NCBI GenBank assembly: GCA_004026145.2
Contig: CP034994.1
Location: 11,415,509 to 11,479,508 of the forward strand
Reading direction: 5' to 3'
DNA from: Takifugu bimaculatus
Taxonomy: Eukaryota > Chordata > Actinopteri > Tetraodontiformes > Tetraodontidae
DNA length: 64,000 nt
Shown here: positions 36,901-45,478 of the stretch, in pieces
Layout of the letters: each line of letters opens with the position of its first letter
Position numbering within the stretch: the first letter of the stretch is position 1
Made by a program: the position numbers and the translations under genes
The notes under the pieces: model-generated
Databases searched by the model: none
What the model saw: only the letters and a program-made list of their open reading frames with translations
Told to the model about the DNA's origin: nothing

Positions 36901-39900
36901 ACGGAGTCGGATGCGGCAAGACGAGCTTCACGGAAGAATTAGCGCAGCGTCTGTCTCTGAGCCTCCGAGGACTTGACAAGTGACAGTTTATCTGGCCAGT
37001 GACATATTTCGGTGTGTGTCTGTATCTGTGTGTGTGTGTGTGTGTGTGTCCTTACATTTACTACATACTGAGTAACATAATCCTTCTCCTACCAGGAAGT
37101 TGTGCTCATACCGTATTTGCAAAGTGGGTCCAGTTTGATGGGCCCCACAATTTCTAAGGACTGGATGAAGGTTAAGATCTCACCTGGCAGCCAGCCCCCC
37201 TGGTCGTAGGTTTGACACCTTGGGCTTGCCGTCCTTATCTGAGCCTCCGGAGATAGTGAGGCCGAGGCTGCTGCCTTCCCTCTTCATCAGATCCACCGTG
37301 GTCACCCCTCGGTGCTCCTCTGCCGACAGCGAGGGACACATGCACAGGCGGCGTTAGCGTCCGCTCGACAGATTCTCCCACTCTGAGGGGCGACATAAGA
37401 CTTTCCATCCACTTTCTCCCCTGAATGTGTCACCGGAATGCTCGGTGACACATGATCGCGCCCGTTTCCTCTGTCAATGTCTGTTCCCTCGCCTCTCTTG
37501 GTCTGAATCGGGAATCGTTGTGATGGCTTCAGGAGACGAGCGTGAAGCCTGATGTTCTAATCCTCTTTAAGCTGCAGATAACTAGAGTGAAAAAAATAGC
37601 TGAAGGTTTGACACATCTGGAGTTCAGTGTGATCAATAAATGGCATTTATTACTGTTTCTAGAGGATATTAACAGCCAGTAAATAACATTTATACATGAC
37701 TTTGCCTGACTCCACTGTAGTTATTCTCACCTGTGACTTTTATTTTTACTGTATCTTTAGACTTCTTATCTTTGCTTTTACTCGGGAATTAGCTTTGGGA
37801 ACTTTCGGATGGAAAACTGATGGGAAAGATACATTTAGGACACTGTCATTAAAAAAAGGAAATGAAGAGCGGACTCGTGGCTTGCAGAATTTGAATCCAC
37901 TTGTGTTATCTGAAAGGAAGAAAACGGCTTTGACCTTATCTCCGATGGCTCTCCGCCGTCATCAAAGGACTCATTCTGTCTGGCGGCCCACGTTGTGCTG
38001 CGCTGTTCAATCGGAGAGTCTACCGAGTTTAATGTAAATGACAGGTGTGCCGCGCAAGCATTCTGCTTTACCCTGAGCCGAGTGCCCGAAACAGCAGAGA
38101 TCTGTGCGGCAGCATCAGCGAGTCACATGATGTTTACCTGAGATGCTGCGCCTCTGAGACGAATGGGACTGGTCGGTGGACTCCCTGCTCCCCTTTGAGT
38201 ACGGCCCTTCATCTGGGGAGACAGCAGAGGGTCGTGGGAGGAGGATGTGATGGATGGAGCACAGCAGGAAGCCGAGTGTACACGAGTGCCCGTCACGCAC
38301 GATGACGGGGGCTTTGATGCTTTGAACTGGAACCAGTGCAGCGATGTGGGGACTACAAACAGAGCTGCCGGGGTGGTTCCACCCGATCTTCTTCTGGAAG
38401 ATTCGATCAAAGCGCCTTTAAATTGTCACACGAGTTACAAAATTCAGGTCACATCCCTACTTTCTGGAGCTAACCCCCTAACTCTAACCCCTGACCCCAG
38501 CTGGATCTGGACGCCTCGACCGTCTGAACCCAAACGCGGGTGTACGAGCGCGTCAGCGAAGAGGAAACTCGACTCGGCACCTCAGTAATCTGGACCAGTG
38601 TGGATTACCTTTTCATGTGTCCGGCGTGACGATTGGACGCTCTGTGATAAAGGAGAGCCGTCCTCCCTCAGGCGCGTATTAACTTCTACGAGACCTTAGA
38701 GGCTTAGCTCGCTGCTTCAAAGCGTTTTTATCTCTGCACAGGACAACCTATACAGAAACCTGCCATTTGTGAGCTTTTTGAAATGGAAAATGGCAGCTGA
38801 AGTAGCACATTGGGACCAAAGACTTTGTAAGTGAAGCGGCTCCATTTAGGCCAAATTTAACGCTCCGTTCTGGCAGTGAGTCCGATGAGAGGCCGTTCAC
38901 TCCCTTCTGGAGTCGGCCTTTCGGAGGATATGGTTTAACGCAAGATCCCTGCGAATGTTTTACGTTTCAGAGACCTTTCGCGTTGTGGGTTGCAGGATAA
39001 CCCAGTGATGGTTACCAGGATACCTGCATGTGACTGATTCGGTTCGTTTATCACACGATCAGCTGCGGTCAGAACCTCCAGCCACCTTGAGCTGTGTGGA
39101 TATAAACCATGTCATGCCACCGCTCCCCTCTCTGTCCATCTCTGTCCACAGGCATGAAGCTCATCTGTTTAGACTGGACTGGAGGAGGATCGAACCCATC
39201 GCCATCTGAAGATAAGTCCTCCAGACAGCTGAGAGGGATGGATCCCCATTGACATAAAACCTTTGGGCAGGCCCCTGCTGCTGGGTCCCTCCCACGGAAC
39301 CTCCACAGAGGCAGAACCTTGCGCGCCGTGGCCATATGTGGCAGACGCCACAGAGCACACGTGCACATTATGGTATTTCTGCACACGTCTCTGCATAAAC
39401 GTCCCGTCCCGTGGCCGCCAGGCACAAAACACGAGCACATGCACAATGTGAGTGACACATCACACACACGGGCGTAAAAGCCTCCCGACCACGCGGGCTC
39501 CTGAGGGCCCCTGACAGTCCGGCAGCTGTCACTGCAGTCAAAAGGCGACATTAGCTGAGGGTGAAGCAAACCCAAGGCTGCGCACGTGACAGGGAGCAAC
39601 TGTACCATCGGGCCATCCTCGTGCATCCCTCTGCAGATTATAATCAGCCCAATCTGACGCCGCGTCGCCGTCAGGAAGCAGCTGAGCGCGCCGTGAGCTG
39701 TGCCGAGGAGCAGGTTAGAAGGGCCCTGAAATCAGTGTGACGCCAGATTAGGATTAGGTCGTGTTTTAATTAGAGGGCTTCTACCACCAATCAGAATGTA
39801 GGTTGAATATCTGGCATTCACAATGAAATCACAGCTCTATTTTCAGATGTCAAACTTTATTAATAACCCCGACCCTGTCAGACCCAGTTCACGTGGCTAA

Positions 39901-40137
39901 ATCTGGCCCAGTTACACGTGGTGGGAAGGCACGAAGAGCTGGCGGGCGACGTTTAAATCCCGATACAATTCAGACAGATTTATAGTGGTGAAAAGTCACA
40001 TCCAACCTCCAAAATTTGATCCATCTGATCACTAAAACACCTTCAAACCCCTCGTCAACAGCTGCCAGATGGAGCCCCGTCCCGGGGTTGCTCTTACCAA
40101 GGCTGTTTTTAGAGTCCCTCCTCAGACCACACAGCAT
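23566..40137 (-). CDS. grip2: Glutamate receptor-interacting protein 2, seven PDZ domains, complete (24 coding exons)
   Basis: Exons in transcript order (minus strand): 40137-40098, 38212-38138, 37319-37184, 36586-36441, 36353-36270, 36192-36117, 35606-35461, 34675-34528, 34462-34293, 32156-32022, 31764-31603, 30849-30663, 28966-28821, 28751-28671, 28440-28377, 28009-27864, 27749-27605, 27385-27246, 26923-26741, 26651-26483, 25748-25634, 25287-25072, 23992-23846, 23748-23566. The sum is 3240 nt, 1079 aa. PDZ1 (about 41-135, SSLGLTISGG), PDZ2 (140-235, NSFGFVLRGG), PDZ3 (240-330, ASLGTSLTTT), linker, PDZ4 (455-550, TGFGIQLQGG), PDZ5 (555-647, MELGITIS), PDZ6 (650-742, GPLGITISG), long linker, PDZ7 (970-1060, QDFGFSVSDGLLEKGV). 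The start MLCGLRRD and the ASMTG and FGFSVSDG stretches favour GRIP2 over GRIP1. Family knowledge: a postsynaptic scaffold for AMPA-receptor GluA2/3 tails, with PDZ7 binding GRASP-1. A second first exon lies upstream. Confidence 0.97.
23993..25071. other. grip2: grip2 intron before the PDZ7 exons
   Basis: AT-rich and non-coding, with no supported feature. It holds TAGCTAGCATGCTAACATCAG at about 24335, a kind of motif often seen in teleost introns. Confidence 0.5.
25749..26482. other. grip2: grip2 intron, purine-rich, no gene
   Basis: Contains poly-A and poly-G tracts. A minus-strand open frame of about 192 codons crosses it (26292-25714), but it is low-complexity F/S/P and largely a shadow of poly-purine runs. 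Confidence 0.55.
28967..30662. other. grip2: grip2 intron between PDZ4 half-exons
   Basis: Non-coding. It has a poly-C run at 30115-30136 and a CTCF-like site on the minus strand at about 30034-30051 (CCACAAGAGGGCGA). No exon was seen. Confidence 0.55.
30850..31602. other. grip2: grip2 intron with short tandem repeats
   Basis: A (GGT)n run lies at about 30868-30890, a poly-G run at about 30977, and three to four GCTAAT units at about 31412-31431. No coding exon. Confidence 0.55.
32157..34292. other. grip2: grip2 intron after PDZ3 with (AC)n microsatellite
   Basis: Non-coding. An (AC)n tract of about 87 bases with two ACAG interruptions lies at 33889-33975. Nothing else is supported. Confidence 0.6.
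34676..35460. other. grip2: grip2 intron between PDZ2 and PDZ3, no gene
   Basis: AT-rich on the exon 8 side; no conserved frame was seen. The neighbouring intron 35607-36116 is also empty. Confidence 0.5.
36587..40097. other. grip2: grip2 5' introns
   Basis: Three introns (36587-37183, 37320-38137, 38213-40097) flank the first PDZ exons. They hold a short TG run at about 37029 and no supported gene. A minus-strand frame of 185 codons at 39626-39069 shows no family resemblance. Confidence 0.5.
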
Positions 40138-42093
40138 GGCCGTGGCTCAGTCGGGCCCCCTCAGGAGGACGTAACCCCGCTGAACTGTAGTGGTGGCGTA
40201 CGCAGATCCCAGGACCCGCCTGAGGTGAGAAAGTAGACGACCCCGGCGATCGAGCCTCAGCTCCTCAGATCCAGCGCCATATTCCCAATTCTTCGCCTCT
40301 GTCCGTTAAATCCAGCACATCCCTGATTAAACCAGTGGACGGGCGCAGCTCAAGGGGGGCAAAGCCAGAGCTTCAGATGCTCTCGAGTTTCCTCCTCTGA
40401 TGACTTCTCCTCAGATGGATTTCTCCTGAATGGAGTTGAACCTAGCACGTGTGTGCACACCATCCAGAGCAGCAGGAGAGCAGGGCTTCCTCTTCTTTAA
40501 TTGCCATCTTGCAGCGGCTCCATTTGTGAGCTTCTCCCTCTAATCATCCGTCCTTTTCCAGGGGGTTGATCATCCCACTGTTCATGCACTCACATGAGCT
40601 CACACTACCCTCCCTCCCTCTCTCTCTCCCTCTCTCTCCCTCTCTCTCCCTCTGCCACAGGGGTTCAGTGAAGCAGGCGCACACAATAGTCAGTCCCTCC
40701 CCCAGCACACACACACACAGAAACACACGCTTCACACCAAGTCAAACACCCCTCTTATGCAAATCCTCATATGCACACACGTACACTGACGACACACTCG
40801 ACTCCGAGCGCGATTAACACCACTGGCACATGACTGATCGGTGCACAATGGCAGGTTCTTTTTCTTTTTTTTTTTGCTCCTGCACACAGGTTTTAAAGAG
40901 CGTGTGCCCGCTGGTATCGCGCTGACACAGGCGCACACGCATTCTTGTGCACTGCAGCTGCTTGATTGGGAAGATGTCACAGTGTTTACGCACGCAAATA
41001 AATGAATAGTGTGCATATAAAAGCAACAGGAGTGGTGAAACACCTCGTCTGCGGCTCATGTTTCCGCCTCAGGAGGACGGAGGGATCCTCTCTGCTGGTC
41101 CCCAGGCTCGCTGACGCTAATGGGTCTGAGCCCCCCCCCCCCGCCCACACCTGTCTGACCATTTGTCACGCACAGAACTCTTCATCGTCCTCCACATCCT
41201 GACCCCCCCCCCCCCCCCCCCCCCAACCCCACTGACAACCCCCCCATCCTCTGGCTTCACTGGCAGCTTCTCTCTGCCTCATTTGTTCTGGTCACTGCAG
41301 ACCAATTCTCATCATCATCATGAAAAGGACGGACACACACACATACACACACACACACACTGAATTAACCATCATGTTTTGACTGTGGATTTCCAACCAC
41401 AATTACAACCACTTCCGTTCCTTCTACCTGCTGCTCTGAGCCTAATTATCAGCTGTTCCCGCGGACACAATATTCCTCAGCGTAGATAATTTCCTCCGAG
41501 ACATTTGTCCTTAATACCCCATTTACGGCGTGATGGAGCGTCGTCTTTCAGAGCGAGACTAATTAATTTCCGGCAGAATAAAGTGAAATGATGGAGCAGC
41601 ACTCCTTGCTGATAAAAGCCTCTGGGAAAGAGGACAAAAAGAATAAAGATATTCCCCCAGAACAAATATGATCACCTCCATGTTTCATTTAAGGTCAAAG
41701 CACAGACGAAACTTACTGACATCGATGAATTAGTTTTGCTTGTATAGTCCCTAAATATTCATTATTGTGCAGAAATTACTTACTGCCGTTATATTTGTAA
41801 TATTTGACAAACGGAAGAATTCTCCTTACGACCCCGAATAACAAATTTATATAAGAACTTTACGGAACACGTTAAACTACTACTAAATTTGACCACGTCG
41901 CCATCTAGTGGCACTGTAACTAATTGCATGTTCGGCGAAACATTGGGAGGGGGGGGGGGGGGGGGGGGGGGGGGGTTGTAAAATTAAACAATTCACCAGA
42001 AAGCTGATAGAAACAAATCTTATAACAGATTCTGGATTTGTCAGGATGGAGGTAACATGAGAGAAAACAAAGAGGCTTGATGATTGTGGTTAC
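40138..42093 (-). promoter_or_regulatory. grip2: grip2 internal promoter region and intron between alternative first exons
   Basis: The region upstream of the MLCG first exon contains a pure pyrimidine mirror-like tract (CTCCC/CTCTCTCC units) at 40607-40653, poly-C at 41203-41224, a CTCF-like site at 41898-41914 and a 27-G run at 41949-41975. The transcription start is not identified; the promoter role is inferred from position. Confidence 0.4.
41898..41914 (-). promoter_or_regulatory. CTCF-like binding site
   Basis: The minus strand reads GTGCCACTAGATGGCGA, matching the vertebrate CTCF core CCASYAGRKGGCRS at 13 of 14 positions. It lies between the two alternative first exons of grip2. Confidence 0.55.
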
Positions 42094-42145
42094 CTGTGGT
42101 TCTCCCTCTGATGATTCCCAGCCGACATCTAAGGGAGAACATCAT
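42094..42145 (-). CDS. grip2: Alternative first coding exon of grip2
   Basis: On the minus strand an ATG at 42145 opens MMFSLRCRLGIIRGRTT plus one base and stops at a good donor (ACAG|GTAACC). The 52 nt leave phase 1, exactly what grip2 exon 2 needs (G|AT GAA, D-E-G-P-Y). The peptide resembles the GRIP1 long-form N-terminus, which begins MIAVSFKCRC. The other first exon (40137-40098, MLCGLRRDSKNSL) also ends in phase 1. Both encode a basic, cysteine-containing leader; in GRIP1, N-terminal variants differ by palmitoylation. Frame, phase and donor are seen; use in transcripts is inference. An upstream in-frame extension without stop exists, so the exact start is uncertain. Confidence 0.72.
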
Positions 42146-43014
42146 CCTCTTCTTCCCTCCTGCAGACCAGCTGCTCTTCCTCAGTGAATCAGACTGGGGG
42201 AAAGTGAAGGACACATGTTTGGGAAGCAGCCGCCCTCTCCCAAACGCCACCCTGGCCGACACGTTCATCTTTTGACCTCTTTGTCCAAACCCTTCCGGAC
42301 AGCCTCACCGTCTCACAGACATCGCTGGTCTGCGTCTTAACCGATGTTCTCCTGCCTCGCTGGAGAACATCCAGTTCTCTCAGAACAGCCTATTCACTCC
42401 ACAAAGATCCGTTAAGAGATTCTGATCCAGCCCTGCAGGATTCTCCCCCTCCGCCATCACAAACGATTCACATCCTTCAGCTGCAGACACAAACTGACGG
42501 AATAAATAAATGTTGTTTCTGCCTCTCTGGCAGATTTAGAACAACAGATGGTGGAGGAATCAGGACTGCGGCGCACAGCTTGAATGCCAGGATGCAATGG
42601 AAACTTTCTCCATAGGGAGCCGTCTCTTACAAAACAACATGAAATCCGAGGTTCCGTTTCCGAGGAGGAATTCCAGATTGATTACATCTGTGGATATTAG
42701 AGTCTTAGCAGGGGATTCGTGTGGCATCAGTGTCAAAGTGACTGGATTCAGCATCAAATCCACTTGTGGGTTTCTGAGGAATTTAAATTAGAAGGAAATA
42801 CTCAAAACACCACTCAGGTTTTCCACTTTACAGCCTTCTAATTTCTGGCTGAGTGTGTATCGGGTTTCTGCCTTACAAGACAACAATGCATTGTGGGAAA
42901 TGGATGCTGTAGTCTTGACCATGTGGATAATTGAGTTGGCCTTTTAGATTTAACATTTACAGTATGTTGCACCAGATTATCCAGCGCTGTATCAGGTGTA
43001 CAAAAATGACTCAA
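42146..43014. other. Spacer between grip2 and rpl32
   Basis: grip2 upstream sequence and rpl32 downstream sequence. No additional gene or repeat was recognised. Confidence 0.5.
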
Positions 43015-43034
43015 GCTCTTTTCCATTTTAAGCA

Positions 43035-43040
43035 TTTATT
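43035..43040 (-). terminator. rpl32: rpl32 polyadenylation signal
   Basis: The minus strand reads AATAAA about 14 bases past the stop codon; the stop region itself also reads GAATAAAC. Confidence 0.75.
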
Positions 43041-43053
43041 GACAATAACCAGT

Positions 43054-44344
43054 TTATTCGTTCTCCTCGCTCCTGAGCCTGGCGTTGGGGTTGGTGATCT
43101 TGATGGCCAGCTGAGCGGCCCTCTCCACGATCAACTTCCTTTTCTTGGAGGACACGTTGTGGGCGATCTCAGCGCAGTGTGTCCTGTGGAGGTCAAAAGA
43201 AAGTCATTTAGGTTGAGACGTACTATCCCCCATTTTACCTACTTTAATTTGGCAGCTAATTTACATTCTATGAATAAAATTAGGATTTCAGCAACAGTCT
43301 AAGTTAGATTGTATCGACATTTGTCGAGTAAAGAGCTCCGTTTTTAGATAATGTTGAGTTAACTTCACACTGGTTTACCAAACCATCTAAACCATTAAGT
43401 TTGATGCAACATGTAGCTTATGTAGTGAACCACTGACGTCTCAATAGAGAACCGTAGCGTTACAGCTAAACTCTGCTGTTCCAAGTCCAGCCTAAAGTGA
43501 CTTTAAAGAGAAGCACTCAAATTGTGCTAATTTAAAACTAGTACTCTGTCTTGACAAATCATAAATGTGGAAGAACTTGTTCTAATATTCTGAATTGATC
43601 GTTTGGTGTACTGTTGGATTAGCATTGCAATAGTCCGTTAAATCGGTTTGACCTTATCGGTGCAGACGTGGCATTTAAAGATTAGACTTCATTCTAAAAT
43701 CCAACAATCCATCCCTGTCAGCACTAATGTCAACACGACAGGACAACCGAGCCCTCTGACATTTACAACTTGGCAGGCGAATTTCAGTTTAAAAACCAAT
43801 GTTTCATGGTAGAATTTGAAATCAGAATTGTCCCCGTACTCTTAATATATGCATCATGGCAGCAACGTCAGTCCTGAAGGTAACGATCAGTTACACGCCT
43901 TCACAAAGTCATTAGATCTGAGAGTCTTTTTCTGGTGGGTGGCACCAAACAAAGTAAAACAGTCAATAAAACAAACCACTTACTTGTTGGACATCATCAG
44001 AACCTCAAGCTCCTTGACATTGTGGACCAGGAACTTCTTGAAGCCAGTGGGCAACATGTACTTGGTCTTCTTGTTGCTACCGTAACCGATGTTTGGCATC
44101 AGCATCTGACCCTTGAACCTCCTGCGGACCCTGTTGTCAATACCTCTGGGCTTGCGCCAGTTTCTCTGTTCAAAGTAGAGATGGGTTCATCACAAATGCA
44201 GCCACACCAACACAAGCAGATTCTTCACAGCTTATGAAGAATTCTTACCGCGATCTTTACATATCTGTCAGATTGATGGCGAATAAACTTCTTGGTGCGC
44301 TTTTTGACGATCTTGGGTTTTGTGAGGGGCCTCAGGGCTGCCAT
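43054..44344 (-). CDS. rpl32: 60S ribosomal protein L32 (eL32), complete
   Basis: Three coding exons on the minus strand: 44344-44249, 44165-43984, 43183-43054, for 408 nt and 135 aa, the same length as human RPL32. It starts MAALRPLTKPKIVKKRTKKF and ends NARLRSEENE. It contains the family segment HQSDRYVKIARNWRKPRGID and GYGSNKKTKYMLP. It is a structural protein of the cytosolic large ribosomal subunit. A non-coding first exon ends at the donor 44942 and begins in a pyrimidine run, as in other 5'-TOP genes. An AATAAA (plus strand 43035-43040) follows the stop within about 15 bases, giving a very short 3' UTR. Human RPL32 introns host a SNORA7-type snoRNA; I could not recognise one here by eye. 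Confidence 0.98.
43184..43983. other. rpl32: rpl32 second coding intron
   Basis: An 800-base intron, AT-rich, with no coding potential. It is a candidate location for an intronic H/ACA snoRNA by analogy with mammals, but none was identified. Confidence 0.4.
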
Positions 44345-44942
44345 GGTGACTGTGGACACAAAAATATTAAAGTTCTTAAACAGATTTATGGAAGATGACA
44401 CCATAGCGTGCTAAATAAGACCATCTACACGGATAAGGAAATCCATGGCTAGTTAATAATTCTGATTACTACTTGAAGAAACTACTGCAAATGACTCTAA
44501 TATCAATGCAATGTAAGCCAATACGGTGACTTTACAGGAAGTCTGAACATTTATGAAAAACGTGTAAACCTGCTAGCATAGCTAGTGTAATCAGTCAAGC
44601 TAACAGAGTAGCCATGCTACACTGTTCGACATGGTCCAGGTCAGATTATGACAAATGTTTCTATCAACGCTGGCATCAATTTAATTTCAATGTCGGGCAC
44701 GTTGTTAGATGTGAATTGAGGCGCCGCTAAATGTTTAATGGTTACATTTGGTTTGTGCTAGCGAGCAAATGACCGGTGTAGTAGCCGTGTGTAGCTCGGG
44801 AAGGTTTAGACACAGCATATGGTGGTAAAACAGTAATTTAGTAAAATATATGAAGAATATGTTTATGTGATTGACAAACAATATCAGAATGGTCAAATAT
44901 CTCCTTTAATTCCACAGATTACCAGCGATTGACTCGACTCAC
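44345..44942. other. rpl32: rpl32 first intron
   Basis: This intron separates the TOP leader exon from the ATG exon. Nothing else was recognised. Confidence 0.5.
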
Positions 44943-44995
44943 CCGCCGATGTAAATCCAAAAGGGACTCCTTGAACGGCGGAAAGAGAGAAAAGG
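44943..44995 (-). promoter_or_regulatory. rpl32: rpl32 5'-TOP leader exon
   Basis: On the minus strand CCTTTTCTCTCTTTCC (about 44995-44980) is a terminal oligopyrimidine-like start, followed by a leader ending at the donor GCGG|GTGAGT. TOP leaders place ribosomal-protein mRNAs under mTOR/LARP1 translational control. The pyrimidine run is seen; the exact cap site is inferred. Confidence 0.7.
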
Positions 44996-45478
44996 ACTTC
45001 CGTGTACGCTGCAAAGGCTTATGGGTACTGTAGTCTATTTTTTGAGTAAGTGCTCTTTCACACACTCCGTTAAAAGTCTAATATACCGATAAAAACAATG
45101 TCTGCGGTTTAGTACATTTTTATAAACAATGCAATTAAGGCCGAATATGCACGTGTACAGAAAACCCACATTTACCCCCTCAAAAGCTAGTTACGCACTT
45201 CCTGAACAATAACTGGACAGAGGTGGGTGGGCTTCAGAATCTCCCAGGATCACGCATTTTTTTTTTGCACTTCTTAGCTCCGACAAAGCCAAACTAAAAC
45301 AGATCAAATCAGATCCGGTTAAGGGAAGAAGAAGAAGAATCTGACACGCATAACATGTGGGAGGGGAATAATCTAAGGTAAATGATTTCCTTCTTGTCAC
45401 ATGGTTTTCCTGAATATTTTCACATTCGGAGACTTGGAAGGTTTGCATGAGCTTCTGTAGTCTGCCAGTAATTATAAA

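Noticed and set aside
39069..39626. 185-codon minus-strand open frame
   Set aside because: No homology, no splice context and biased composition; it lies in a grip2 intron.
43184..44942. SNORA7-type snoRNA in rpl32 introns
   Set aside because: Expected by analogy with mammals, but no H/ACA box arrangement could be recognised with confidence by eye.
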